DNA of 64,000 nucleotides, from the NCBI GenBank assembly GCA_020055645.1, contig CM034546.1, forward strand, positions 106,148,875-106,212,874, read 5' to 3'. The first letter of the stretch is position 1. Every line of letters starts with the position of its first letter. The notes beneath the pieces were generated by a model. It saw nothing but the letters and a program-made list of their open reading frames with translations. It ran no database searches and was not told the origin of the DNA. Positions 37,208-49,265 of the stretch are shown here, one piece after another. The translations under genes and the position numbers were made by a program. This stretch comes from Tomocerus qinae. Its lineage: Eukaryota > Arthropoda > Collembola > Entomobryomorpha > Tomoceridae.

Positions 37208-37633
37208 TGTAAGCAATATATGGCTATTTTACTGCAGACTAAATTATTTCACTTACAAACTTTACTAATCATTTATCATAGGGGGCCATTGCATTGTCTT
37301 GCCCTTCAGTTCATAAAGGCAAGATTGCCCAACCAAACAATGACTTTTGGTGAGATTTGGTTTTGGATAAGATGCCTATTTCTTGAGGTACTTTTCTTTT
37401 CGATTTTTACCCCTATCCTTGGACTCTTGAATCACTCCATAATTTCCGTTTTTAATTGTCACCAACTCACCAGATGTTCTCTTGCATAGTTGCATCTTAT
37501 ATAAATGTTGGAAGTGGAACAAAAAGGAATTGTGGGATGACCGTGACCGATTAGCTTTATCCGCACCTCTAATTACTAGTAAAAGTCAAAATTTATTAGT
37601 CTGTAGTAAAATAGCCATAATATATTGCTTACA
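37208..37633. mobile_element. 426-bp TIR element with TGTAAGCAATATAT termini
   Basis: The left end TGTAAGCAATATATGGCTAT...CAGACTAA is mirrored at the right by TTAGTCTG...GCCATAATATATTGCTTACA, about 35 bp with a small indel. The interior ORF (37220-37489) resembles no protein. No obvious target duplication. Confidence 0.75.
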
Positions 37634-37857
37634 CAGGTATATTCCTATATTATAGGAAAACTTTTTAGTGTCATACTATAATCATTGTTCACACAACAGT
37701 GAAATGTGAAAAAATTCAGCCTTTACTTGGTATAATCAAATTCAAAATTGTCCGTCATCTCTCTTATGCATACAAATATATGAATGAAAAATACTGATTG
37801 AAACCTCGCACTTCGTTTTATTACAATGTTTTATTTTACTAATGCTCTCGGGACAAG

Positions 37858-38479
37858 TTACAGTAGAATGCCAATGTACGACAAAGAACAAATAATCGTT
37901 AACAAAAATGCAGAAGTGGAAACAAATGAAACAGCGGCTGCGGATTCTGTTGTTGGACCTGTTCCCCTCGGAGTTGTAGTTGATTGAGTTCCGCCCGGAG
38001 GTGTAGTTGATTGAGTTCCGCCCGGAGGTGTAGTTGTTGATTCAGTTCCACCCGGAGGTGTAGTTGTTGATGTGATTCCGCCCGGAGTTGTTGACTCAGT
38101 TCCGCCCGGAGTTGTTGATACAGTTCCGCCCGGAGTTGTTGATACAGTTCCACCCGGAGTTGTTGATCCTGCTTCATCAGGAGTTGTTGATCCTGCTTCA
38201 TCAGGAGTTGTTGATCCTGCTTCATCAGGAGTTGTTGATCCTGCTTCATCAGGAGTTGTTGATCCTGCTTCATCCGGAGTGGTTGATAAACCTGGATCTG
38301 TACTACTCGTGGTCGTTGTTTGAATTGGTTCTCCTTCACAAGGTATTGAATTTTCCATAATTCCAAACACTCTTGATGTTGGCAGATTAAGGCAATCAGC
38401 TTTAAAATCAAAGCCATAATTATGTATCAAATTAAATTCGGTACGTCTAATTCTGCTTGGAACAACACTTTCATTACAC
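37858..38479 (-). CDS. Mucin-like repeat protein with GPI-type tail (3' exon; 5' end unresolved)
   Basis: An open frame of about 207 residues from a possible acceptor at 38479 (ACTAAG|GTG). A short Cys-bearing region (RCNESVV, KADCLNL, SIPCEGE) leads into tandem nonapeptides: five STTPDEAG units, then STTPGGT[VE] and STTTPPGGT variants, dense in Thr/Ser/Pro as in O-glycosylated mucins. The tail SFVSTSAFLLTIICSLSYIGILL after a Ser/Ala stretch looks like a GPI signal. AATAAA lies just past the stop. The N-terminus is unclear: upstream in frame there is ATG TTC ATT ACT TGA, and no signal peptide, so either an upstream exon exists or translation starts at Met in FGIMENS. TATAAAAT on the minus strand near 38550 is a candidate promoter. 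Antisense ORFs over the repeats are spurious. Confidence 0.65.
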
Positions 38480-39342
38480 CTTAGTGTTCAAGTAATGAAC
38501 ATTCACCAATTAGGAGCAAAAACGTTACAGACAGACTGAAAGCGGATTTTATATTGTGGACCCTTTATGGGCGAATAAAATCAAAATTTTCTGACATAAT
38601 CAGATCATGATTGAGAACTCAATTTGCTGTAAGAAGTGGCCCAAAATCGAGTCAAATGTTGTCTCTGATTTCTTCCACACGGGCACAAGCAAGTATACTT
38701 TTTGGACGAGAGTTATCGGCCAGATTAAAAGTGTGGGGCGTGGAGCACCCCATCATGCACATCTAACCTAATTTATCATAGTCTCACCAAAACTAAAGGT
38801 GTGGAGGGTGGATCGTCCCACTCTAGGGTGGGTGTGGCCTTTTAGTCTTGCCGCGTGAGGTACACCATTCGATACTTTAGCTTTGGTAAGGTTCTTGATG
38901 AATACCCAATTTGTTTATCCAGGATAGGACTCGACGTTTATTGTCATCACTAAAGCTAGGTTTTGAGTCGCACATCGCACTTAAATTCACTTCACGCGCA
39001 TAAAGGAACATTCGTAAATAAAACATTGCTGTTGATGGGAATTGGAACAAACAGGGGAGGGGATTTGGAATTTTAGGTAGAATAAGTAACTGAATCGCTT
39101 GAAGTGAAAAGGTACGTGATATTCTAGTGATACTCAACACCTAGATTAAAACCCTAGCTTCCTCCTGAAAAGAGGAACATTCAGTTGCTAATTTTGCCTA
39201 AAATCAAAATCCTCTTACATAGGGCAACGCATTTGTTTTGTTTGTGCATGATCCTAAGGAAATGAAAAGGAAGCGACACTTTCTCCGGGGTCTAATAAGG
39301 GTATCGGAGTTTTTTAAAAATAACCTACATAGCTATTGTTTA
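38480..39342. other. Intergenic
   Basis: An imperfect repeat of AAAGTGTGGGGCGTGGAGC and AAAGGTGTGGAGGGTGGATC occurs near 38728 and 38797. The ORF at 38877-39140 (-) has no recognisable features. No gene supported. Confidence 0.35.
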
Positions 39343-39572
39343 TTTTTTTGAAGTATGGACTGTTTTGTCGAAATTACATGTACTGAATTCTGAAATGTCA
39401 ATTGGCAAGGCAGTTTTATCACTGTAGAAACACACAACTCTAAAAAGTGACGATATAGGATTGCATTGGTATGACACATGACGACAGAGTTAATAATGTT
39501 TTGTTTACTATGACAATTACTACCACCTGTCAATTAACCTTTCACAAAAAAACAGTCCATACTTCAAAAAAA
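39343..39572. mobile_element. 230-bp MITE at the edge of fold-back Q
   Basis: Perfect TIRs of about 24 bp, TTTTTTTGAAGTATGGACTG and its mirror CAGTCCATACTTCAAAAAAA. It abuts and slightly overlaps the outer edge of the left arm of the larger fold-back; the right-arm counterpart lacks it, so it inserted later. Confidence 0.8.
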
Positions 39573-41811
39573 TATAACAGGTAAAAACCTGGAAAAATAT
39601 ACGGTGAGAATGCCAGAAAAACTCGAAAACAAGGCATTATTTAGATACCAAGATATAAATCAAACTCGTAACATTTTCCTTCAAAAACTCTCCCCGTGCG
39701 TTTACAGCTAATTCACTTGCAACTGACTCTTCTAAAAACAACAAATTTATAGGACAAATACTGTTGATAACTAATTGCCTTAGTACCAGCATGCCGGAGT
39801 TGCACCTCGATACGCTCTCTGATTGGCTGAAATTTTTTGAAATCCAGCCTTCTGATTGGCTATTGCTATAACGAATGTTTTATAGATTCCCCAAATGGGG
39901 ACATCTTAGTAAAATTTTGCAACTATTACAAAATACGATACAACTCATAACATATCCTACACAGAATGCACCCAAAGGCTTTTCCAGGTGGAAAGTACAA
40001 CGGAATCATATTATTATGAATCATTTGCTCACACCAGTAAATAAACATTCGTTTTCCATTTCGACTTTAAACAACGAGTGCACATTCGGTATTATTATAC
40101 TTTTCGAGCTACAACGGAGTACCAACGGAGTGATATCATTATTATTATGAATCATTTGCTCACACTAGTAAGTAAACATTCGTTTTGCAATACGACTTTA
40201 AACAATGAGTGCACATTCGGAATTCTTTTACTTTGCGAGCTAATTAAGTTTTCTTTTTTCGGGAAATTAAGCAAAGTTTTCTCAAAGCTCCGTCATCACC
40301 AGCATAAAAAAGGGCAAACCTTACCAGAAAATGCCGAGAATGTTTAAAAATCGTTTATTCTTAGCTAATTTATATTGAAAAATACCTGTCGTTCGTTGGT
40401 TCTATCAGTATTTTACTTCTATTTAATTACAGAATGGTACAATATTAGGTCTCAATGCGTTATTGTATGTTATATTGTAACATTAATGGCAAGTTGCATC
40501 CGTCATGGTTAAAGTTAAGTCTGCTAACTCGGTATAAATATTGTCTTAATTTCAGTGTAATTGATCTAGCTATCTGCTTAATCTGCTATAATAAATGTAG
40601 AACAGTACTACCGTAATTATGTGTGCATTTTGGGTCTTTTGTGAATCATAGACGGTTAGTATATTTGTAGATAAGTCATTAAATAATTTCCATCTCATAG
40701 TTCTAATTAATTTGTATATATCACAGAAGTAAAATTCCTACTTGTGTTGTTTAGTTGGTAAATGATTCATAATAATAATAATAATATGACTCCATTGGTA
40801 CTCCGTTTTAGCTAGAAAAATATAATGATACCCAATGTGCACTCGTTGTTTTTAAAGTCGTAATGGAAAACGAATGTTTATTTACTAGTGTGAGCAAATG
40901 ATTCATAATAATATGATTCCGTTGTACTTTCCACCTGGAAAAGCCTTTGTGTGCATTCTGTGTAGGATATTTTATGAGTTGTATCGTATTTTGTAATAGT
41001 TGCAAAATTTTACTAAGATGTCCCCATTTGGGGAATCTATAAAATATTCGTTATAGCAATAACCAATCAGAAAGCTGGATTTCAAAAAATTTCAGCCAAT
41101 CAGAGAGCGTATCGAGGTGCAACTCCGGCATGCTGGTACTAAGGTAATTAGTTATCAACAGTACAATAGAAATTCCACTCCTAAAGCGGGGATGGAAAAT
41201 ATTTTGTACAATGGGAACACCAGTTAAAGCTGCTTAGTGTTCTTTGGGAACAGATTTGCAATCGTCAATTCGACGTTGTATTCACTCAGTAATTGAAACG
41301 ACTCCAAGTTATTTTCTGAAAATCAAAACCGAATTAAATTGTCTGTATCCATTGTAATTAAGCAACAATTAAGAGTATAAATCTTTCCGCATTAACAACA
41401 TTTAACGATAAAATATATTTAGATATGTCAGTGATTGTTGGGTGAAAAAATCGCCATAATGTTCAAAGTAACTGTGAAGTTAGAATTTTCTGCTATTTAA
41501 ACGGAAAAGTTTGTTTGCCTTTAAATGCAGGATCATCTCGTTTCAATGTTTAACTTTCCAGGAATTTAATATCTGCAGTTATCAGCACAGTTATACAGTC
41601 TAGTTGATATTGATACTAGTGTGTATCTAGTGTTTTAGGCAAGTTATAGGGTTGTTGCAAGGTAATTAGCGGTAAACGCACGGGGAGGGTTTTTGAAGGA
41701 AAATGTTACGAGTTTGATTTATATCTTGGTATCTAAATAATGCCTTGTTTTCGAGTTTTTCTGGCATTCTCACCGTATATTTTTCCAGGTTTTTACCTGT
41801 TATATTTTTTA
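39567..41811. mobile_element. Second giant fold-back element Q
   Basis: Two mirrored blocks: 39567-39723 with 41655-41811, and about 39760-40158 with about 40770-41163. Landmarks such as GCATGCCGGAGTTGCACC/GGTGCAACTCCGGCATGC and CCCCAAATGGGGACATC occur once per arm. The right arm holds about 490 bp between the blocks where the left has 36 bp. Inside the left arm and loop, a block of about 85 bp (ATGAATCATTTGCTCACAC... GAGTGCACATTCGG) is directly duplicated at about 40015 and 40147. No transposase; non-autonomous. Confidence 0.85.
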
Positions 41812-43092
41812 TTTTATCGTTTTTCTTGATATATCTGGTTATAACTATCATATAACTACGAATTACATAAATGTTTTACCACATTATTAATATTTTAAAA
41901 TGATTTATGTAGGTTACAATACCAGCAATACAGCGCAGCGCAGTGTACAGTACTTGAGTAAAGTTGTTATTTACGAAATATTTATCCATTTTGAAATATG
42001 CTATTTGATCTTTACAATTTTGATTTTTTTTCGCAAAATTATTAGTAATATATTAAATATGTAATAGTATAATTTTATTTTTTATTGGGGGCTGCCGCCC
42101 CCAAACCCCTGCTTGAGCGAAATAGATAGTTGGTATCCTTGTAGTTAGTAAAACACGAGCCAGCAAAGCGTAAATGTTTGAATTAGTATAGTAGTAATGA
42201 GCATTATAGATATGCATGCCCATTACAATTTGACATTTTCGATGCCTGGAATCGCACTCAGTGCTAATTTTTATCTATCCCTGAAATTTTCCTCATTGAT
42301 TATTTGTTACAATCCCTGTAAGTACCCTCAAGCCTAATATATTTTCCATCCCTGGAATTGTTCACAGTACTCGGTGTTTGCATTTAGATGTGAATGTAAC
42401 TGGGATAATTGGGAATGGGAATACGACGTAACAGGAAAAAATGCATTTTAAAAGCCCAAATTATTGTCATTATTGAGATGATGCAGGCCAATGAGCCAAT
42501 TCAGTGCACTCCGTACTCCGTATCTACGGAGATTGAATTAGGAAATGGAATGTATCACTGTGTATTCTTAGTTCCATGATCATGAGTCCATCCACTCCTA
42601 TCCAACCCGTGGCAGATCCCCATGGAAAAATGAAAAAATGAAAAGTGGGTGGGAAAGCTCGCCAATTGACGTCATTGGCGAGTGTGTATTTAAATTGAGA
42701 TCCCCAAGTGGGGGAAATTAGGGATCGGCTGTAGTCATGTAAATTTTCCACACATTTTCACTTGTTCCGAACCCCCAATAAATCGAATAATCTGCCATTC
42801 CTTTTCTATAATATTATATTCTATATTCCTTGCTCCTATCCAGTACCCAAATGACTATGACTATGATGCATTGTACCAAGTAGCCAAGGAGATAAATTGG
42901 TGACCAAACAATTTCAAAATTCATTCTTCCGGTTCCTACGGCTAAAGTTGAAACCGGACAGCGGATTTTGAATTGGAGCACACCCCGCAGAGAATGGCTT
43001 TACGTTTTCGGTATCTTGCATTATTTCACAGAAGCTGCTAGTTTACGAGCAATCGGTGTCAATAGATTTTGACCCTTCAGTTAAATGCAGTA
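41812..43092. other. Intergenic
   Basis: No convincing gene. A GGGGGCTGCCGCCCCC hairpin lies at about 42088. The ORF at 42524-42751 (-) has no family resemblance. Confidence 0.35.
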
Positions 43093-43228
43093 TAAGTGGC
43101 GAAACCACACATTGCCCTTCGGGCAATGCGCTGCCTGCTTTGCAGTTTCTCCCCGTATAATAAGTGGCGAAACCACACATTGCCCTTCGGGCAATGCGCT
43201 GCCTGCTTTGCAGTTTCTCCCCGTATAA
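43093..43228. repeat. Two-copy 68-bp direct repeat with hairpin
   Basis: A unit beginning TAAGTGGCGAAACCACAC occurs at 43093 and 43161, almost identical. Each holds CATTGCCCTTCGGGCAATG, an 8-bp stem with a TTC loop. It sits just past the stop of the lipid-binding-protein gene, in its probable 3' UTR. Confidence 0.85.
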
Positions 43229-43245
43229 AAATAAACAATAAATAG

Positions 43246-46200
43246 CTAATAGCCAAGGATAATAGAAGTAGGGTAGTAGGACTTACTTGGACCTCCACCA
43301 ATTATTCCAATGAGTTCTGCTAGTGTACAGTCCTACATGTTAAGTAAATTATATATTAATCGTATGAAAAAACCGATAGTATTATGTAGACGATTTTAAA
43401 AACGTCAATATTTAAAAGAATTTTTTTTGTAAAACTTACGGCAACAATTCCATTTGCTAAATCAACTATGGCTTGGCCTAAAGGTTCTTTAATTTGTCCC
43501 CAAACGAGGTCAAAAAGTACTTTTATTTCACTGTTGAATTGCTCCTGTATAAACAAAAATGAATATTTAAGATTTAGATTCAGAAAACAAGAAACAAAGT
43601 ATATTTAATTTCTAGAAGAGGGAAATTTTATATATGATTTAAAATTATTTCAAAATTACATTCTCATAATATTAATCGTACCCAGTTAATAGGGACATCA
43701 TTTACTGCAGCATTTTCAATATCCACCTCTGCCGCATCAAATTGTAAATTAATTTGCAAAGTGCTCAATGATATCATAGTTCCAATTTCAGCAGCAGTTT
43801 TATTGTTAATATTGGGTCTACTTAAAGGTGAGACCAATACATCAATGCCGAGTTTGCCATTTTTTAGATTTCCGTTAAGATGCCCTTCCCCTGTTAGTTT
43901 AGTTACAGCTAATAATTCAGGAAACATTTCAGACTGCCCTATTTCCACATCTGCAGTGTATAATCCGGCGATATCAACATCCGCAATATCGGCTGTAAAT
44001 CGAACTCTTAGGCGAGCAGGTTGTCCAGGTCCTGGTGCAGGTATTATACTAACGCCACTATCTACTAATGTGTTGAGTCCAGTCACTACACCCGAACTGA
44101 ATTAAATCAAATATGAAAAAAATATTGTGCCTAATACATCAAAAATTAAAAAGTAGCTTTTTTCTATATCCTTGCGAATATCGTAATGTTATAACTATAA
44201 GGATATTCCCAAGGGTATTGGTATTTTTCGTACCACACAGCCCTTCCCAAACCTTTATTGTACTTATATGCTTTGTCCATATAAATAACATTCAGATTTG
44301 CAGCACAGTTACATTATAGATCACATAATATTAACTGTGTGTTATGTTTCAAGTGTATTCAGTTATAGTCTATAATGTCGTTACAAGAGTTCTAGCCGGT
44401 GGGTAGTGGCTAGGTGGCTAGTGGGCAAAAGTCAAAATGGGGCTAAGTAATACAGTAAAGGATATAAAAATAGGCGCAAATTTTTTAACTTTAGGTACTT
44501 TTGCCCCTTTTGCCCAGGTGGGTGGGCAAAATGGAAAAAAGCCGGCTAAAATAGAACTCTGGCGGTTACGCTTTCGATTTTCCTGGATTTTTCTTTTCAA
44601 AGGTAAGAAGCAAGAGTAGCGCTAAGGGCTTCAAGTTTTTTACAAAATGTCCACTATAAAAAGGCTAAAACGTTTTATTGCATATTTTTACGTTTCAGAA
44701 GATTTGGAGTGGTTTGGGAGGTGACTTAATAATAATTTTTATAGATAACTGGCAAATTTGTTAATTTTATTAAGGTTAGCTTCGTTATGTACCAAAGAGT
44801 GTCTCCCCATCCAAAAAGGACCACCCTCAAGCCCCAAACTCCAAATCGTCCAAAAAATGTACAACAAATTTTTAGTCTGTTTAGTTGAGTTTTATAAAAG
44901 AAAACAAGCTATGGACCTAGTCGATTTACCTTCACTAACTTTGGTTTTCCAACTCTTGTAATTGTCATTTCATCATATTATTAGACTACGCGGAACATTA
45001 AATTGTGTTGCTATACTTTGTGTATGGAATTTCTTTTAGCTAAATTATATTGCTTTTATATCTTAAATTTTTCCGAATGAGAATTGTATGTTAATAGTAT
45101 TTTAGGAGTCTGGCTCGATACGAAATTCTGAGATACATTTCCACTGAAATTATGATGGCATCTTGAGCTGTGTGTGAGCTAAGCTATCCTTATCTCCATT
45201 CCATTAGCATTTTCCATGATTGCCATCCCACTAACTTACATACCTATACAAAATAGGGTCAACTATTATTTCGAGGAGGGTCAACTATTATTTCGAGGAG
45301 GGTCAACTATTAATTGAATGAACTTGTTATCGTGAAAATATAATAGTTGACCCGGAGGGTGTCAACTATTTTGAACGGGGCGATTTAATTCGGCTTTTAC
45401 GGTAAATTGGTACTAATGGAGTGTGTTTCATCAAAATGAATCCCAGTGAGGTACAAAAGCTCATTTCATATGACAGAATTGAGGGGTGCACCCTTCAAAC
45501 ACCCCAGGTTTTTGCAGATGATCCAATTAAATATAATGTCAAAAAAGTTTTCGAAAATAAAGTGACATTTTTTCTTTCACACGTTTTTCTTAATTTCTGT
45601 GATTTTTTTGAATCCTTAGATGTCAACCAAAATAGATTAAACTTTTTTTTATTGACGGTTTTTCGAATGGTGTATGCAACCTTGTTTTGAATGTACCAGT
45701 TTTTCAGATATAGCTGGTTACTTACAACTATACATATTATTATTATATGAGCACCTCTAACAACCTCGCAACTTTAACAAAATTTAAATTCGTAGCAACG
45801 AGATTTGTCGTTTTACGGAAGAGGTGCTCATATTGCGTCCCATATAGGGGATCTACGATACATCTACGATACGTATAGTCCTTCAGATATAGGTAAACGG
45901 TGCATGTGTAATGATGACACAATTTGTATACTCTAGAAATCTCTCGATAGCTTAAAAAATATCAAAATTTAAGATAATTTAAACACACATACCATAAAGA
46001 AAGTACACCTTTTACATTTTCAAGACCAATGCTCCCCAGATCGATCATAGTATTATTAATTTCTATGCGTTCTGGTAACGGTGGTAGTATTGGTGCTTTA
46101 GGTTTGGACCCTCTAGTATGAATATCTGTGGTTGCTCAAAAAGTTATAATGGTTACAATAAAAACAATAAGTTAAAAATCTTTAAATAAGCTATATAAGA

Positions 46201-46277
46201 AAAAAATATGTACCAGGAACATTATTCCCAGTTACAAATACTAGGAGTAGAGTGAATATTATCACAATTTTAAGCAT
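43246..46277 (-). CDS. Secreted lipid-binding protein, allergen-7/JHBP-like (TULIP fold)
   Basis: Exons: 46214-46277, 45993-46134, 43682-44096, 43440-43544, 43246-43332; 270 residues, in frame. Signal peptide LKIVIIFTLLLVFVTG. After a Pro-rich linker comes one long amphipathic alpha/beta region (IDLGSIGLENVKGV, ARLRVRFTADIADVDIAGLY, GEGHLNGNLKNGKLGIDVLV, ISLSTLQINLQFDAAEVDI) closing with a helix (LVWGQIKEPLGQAIVDLANGIVADC). Alternating hydrophobic beta strands with few cysteines fit group-7 mite allergen, takeout and juvenile-hormone-binding-like proteins, which carry lipids in extracellular fluid. The end is uncertain: the frame runs to a stop at 43246, but CCAA|GTAAGT at about 43286 is a strong donor, so a further exon is possible. 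The 1.9-kb intron 2 is full of repeats. Confidence 0.65.
45252..45380. repeat. GGGTCAACTATTA repeats in an intron
   Basis: Three direct copies of GGGTCAACTATTA spaced about 23 bp with TTTCGAGGA between, followed by the inverted AATAGTTGACCC and one more GTCAACTATTTT. This looks like the remains of a TIR element with subterminal repeats. Confidence 0.6.
45747..45831. repeat. 85-bp hairpin element in an intron
   Basis: ATGAGCACCTCT at 45747 and AGAGGTGCTCAT ending 45831 are perfect mirrors around AT-rich sequence, probably a minimal MITE. Confidence 0.6.
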
Positions 46278-46297
46278 TTTGAATACGATGTCGAATT

Positions 46298-46331
46298 GAC
46301 TGCCAATTGTGTGGCCCAAGGTGTATTTAAT
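46298..46331 (-). promoter_or_regulatory. Candidate core promoter of the lipid-binding-protein gene
   Basis: On the minus strand, ATTAAATA (about 46325-46331) lies 30 nt before GGCAGTC, an arthropod initiator-like site at about 46301, with the start codon about 24 nt further on. Confidence 0.4.
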
Positions 46332-47534
46332 ACTAAACAAAATATGTTACTTTCTTCTCCTTTTGGTGCATCCTTCAATATAAAAATTACCAATCAACTT
46401 TTATAATATGTATTAAATACATGATTTGATTATTGATTATGATTAGTCAAGGCACAAGTACAGAAATAGATAACATACGCATACCATACCCCTACCCTGC
46501 TTGAAAGATGGTGGTTTGTATATATATGGAAGTCCAACCGATAGTAGTGTAATCTGATATTTGTATCATTTAAATCGATGTTTCACTTCACGATAAAGAC
46601 TTACAATTAAAAGTATTTATATGGAAATATTTAATTGAAATTTTTATAATCAAATGAAATGACATGATTTTGCGATTTGGGTCTTTTTGCCCACCTGTTC
46701 AATAAAGATTAGATCAAACTGAAACGGAGAGAAATCATTTATCGTATCGAATAATTTGATAATGAATATCAGTGTATTGTACAATGTATTGATGATTTGG
46801 TAATGTATGTATATCAGTTATGTATGTATATACAATATACAATGTATACACGGCATAGGAAAAGATATGTATTCAATTAATAATAATGTTTTACGGCTTT
46901 TTGCAATTTTTACTGTTTGATTAGCCTATTGGTCCATTCATTGTATATGCAATCAATCAATCTATGTGCAAAACATTTGGTTTTCTGACTCTTCTTTGCC
47001 AACATCGTGTATTATGATATACCATGGTCATTGTCAGCCAGAGTAAAGTTTATCCACAGATTTTAAATCGATTTATCTGTCCATGTGCAAATGATTGTGA
47101 TAGCATAGCATATTATGTTTCTCCTCATGCTACCCGCTGAGGCAGCTGCACAGCCTGTACTTATTTACTAGTAGTGCATGTACTTATGACCTCTGACCTG
47201 AACGAACCATTCGTTACTACTTTGCTTTATAACTATGATGTTCTGGAACCGCGCACATATGTACTCATAACATAACTATTATGACAGCCGTCTTAGGCCC
47301 GTACTAAAGATGAGGTTTGTAATACGTACGACCCTTACTAAGAAACGTAGCTACATAACACATTTGACTCTGGTTTTAATGTTTAAACGTTTATTCTGTA
47401 TCCCTATAAGTAAGGTATATTTATGATATGATCAAACAAATAATTAGATATAGGTATAGAATGTTTGAAATAATTTAACTCGGCACATCATGGTGGCTGA
47501 AGACGGTTTCAAGAATCTTTCATTACTTTCTTTG
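46332..47534. other. Intergenic
   Basis: AT-rich with TATGTATATACA-type low complexity at 46800-46860. No gene recognised. Confidence 0.35.
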
Positions 47535-49265
47535 TTACTCATCTCCATCCCGGATACCACTACGTTTACGGCCTTGATTTGCTGGTCTATTATTATTGGG
47601 GAATTCTGGAGTATTTAATTGAGCTTGTTCTTCAGCCTCTTTAGTTAAGTTTGTCCAATCAAATGTATAATCGTAACTGTAGTTCATAGTGCGGAATAAA
47701 ATTCTAAAAAGTTGGCGAAGGTACATGTAATCGGGAGGCTGTTCAAATCGAAGTCCACGACAATAGTTAATATACCTGTTAAAGCACAAAATAAATAATA
47801 ACTGTAATACTATTTATGAATATGAAGTCAATTAGAGGAGATATGACAGCGTGAGTTAATGTGGATGGCAATCGCAATCAGTTGTTCCATTTTAGCCGCG
47901 CGGATTCTCAGTTTTCATAGCCCCATTTTCTAATTCTAATTTTCCAATTTGGCCACTGGCTATAACAAAGAAATTCAACCGGTCGACTAGCCATTTTAAT
48001 TGGTTGGTCACCAAACACAGCATTGGTTGTGGTAGTTATAATTTGCATAACAACATTTTGATTGAGAATAGAAAATTAGTAATAAATCCTTATAAGAACA
48101 ACGTACGCTTAATTGGAACAAAATGTTGATAAGCGCAAACGATATATTATATCTCACAATTTCCTTCTCTATAAAATACGGTATCACGTACATGGCGAAT
48201 TCTGCTGGATGGCCACCACATAAACTATCAACGGAAGTTGACATTTTTTTCTCCTTGATTCTCTCATACTTCTGATTTTTAGTAGCTGCTTTGAGACCTT
48301 GCCATGGAAGACTTCCTCGATTAAAATACATTAAAACATATCCTATAGATTCCATGTCGTCCCTGCGGCTTTTGAAGCAGGAATAAAAATTAAACAATGG
48401 TGATATTAAACTTGTATGCTTAGTACTCAACCGCAGCAAGGACATTAATATAATAATTATGGTACAATACACATTAGACAATAACTAATTTATAATTGCC
48501 TTACCTTTGTTCAATGCCTAAGTGTGCATTAATGGAAGAATATCGAGCAGTGCCCGTTAAATTTTTGTCATCCCGATAAGGAATGTGATCACGGTTTCTA
48601 GAGTCTCTATATTTTTTTCCAAGCCTGAAATATCAATTTTTCATTTATATATATTCCTATAGTTTGGTTGCTTTATTTTAATTTTAGGAAAAATTATGAA
48701 ATTACCCGTAGTCTATAAGGAAAACCTTATTGCAATGCCGTCCACTTCCCATCAATAAATTGTCTGGTTTGATATCTCGATGGATGAAATTTTTTGAGTG
48801 GACAAATTCAACTCTGGCGATGAGCTGGTCGGCAATTAGCAGCACAGTCTTCAAAGATAGCTTTCTATTGCAGATTTTGAACAGGTCTTCCAAAGAAGGT
48901 CCTAGCAGATCCATAACTAGCACATTGAAGCCTTGATCCACACCAAACCATCTGAAAGAAGATTTATAATTTTAAATGGTAAGTATTCCCATTGCATTAA
49001 AAATTTTACTTTTTTGCTAAAATGAATTTTACCTTATATTTGGTATACCGAGGCCACCTTGCAGAATTCTGTAGACTTTACTTTCATAGAGAAGTTGCGG
49101 GTGACGAGTTCTTTCTACCTCTAACTTTATCGCAACTTCATCTCCATTGCTAATATTTACCCCCAAGTAAATTTCTCCAAACGATCCTGCTCCAATTTTC
49201 TTAACCAGTCTGTATTTCCCCCCAATTACCACAGGTGACTTGTTCTCAGCAATCCTTTGTTCCAT
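47535..49265 (-). CDS. Casein kinase 1 alpha-like Ser/Thr kinase
   Basis: Exons: 49033-49265, 48706-48951, 48505-48624, 48192-48362, 47535-47775; 336 residues, in frame, close to the length of animal CK1-alpha. Gly loop GAGSFG (25-30), catalytic Lys47 in [14 protein letters not shown] (His135-Arg136-Asp137), and the CK1 hallmark [20 protein letters not shown] replacing the APE motif. The last exon gives [20 protein letters not shown] and DYTFDWTNL, as in CK1-alpha. Oddities: the metal-binding motif is DYG (Tyr159) instead of DFG, with LGKKYRD where CK1-alpha has LAKKYRD, and GIEQ runs straight into RDD without the usual Ser-Arg. The catalytic set is complete, so activity is likely. CK1-alpha acts in Wnt/Hedgehog signalling; this divergent form may be a paralogue. 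Confidence 0.93.

Noticed and set aside
38072-38360. Antisense ORFs rich in VVDPASSG and ELLILLHQ
   Set aside because: They mirror the STTPDEAG-coding repeat; the sense frame has the mucin repeat and GPI-type tail.
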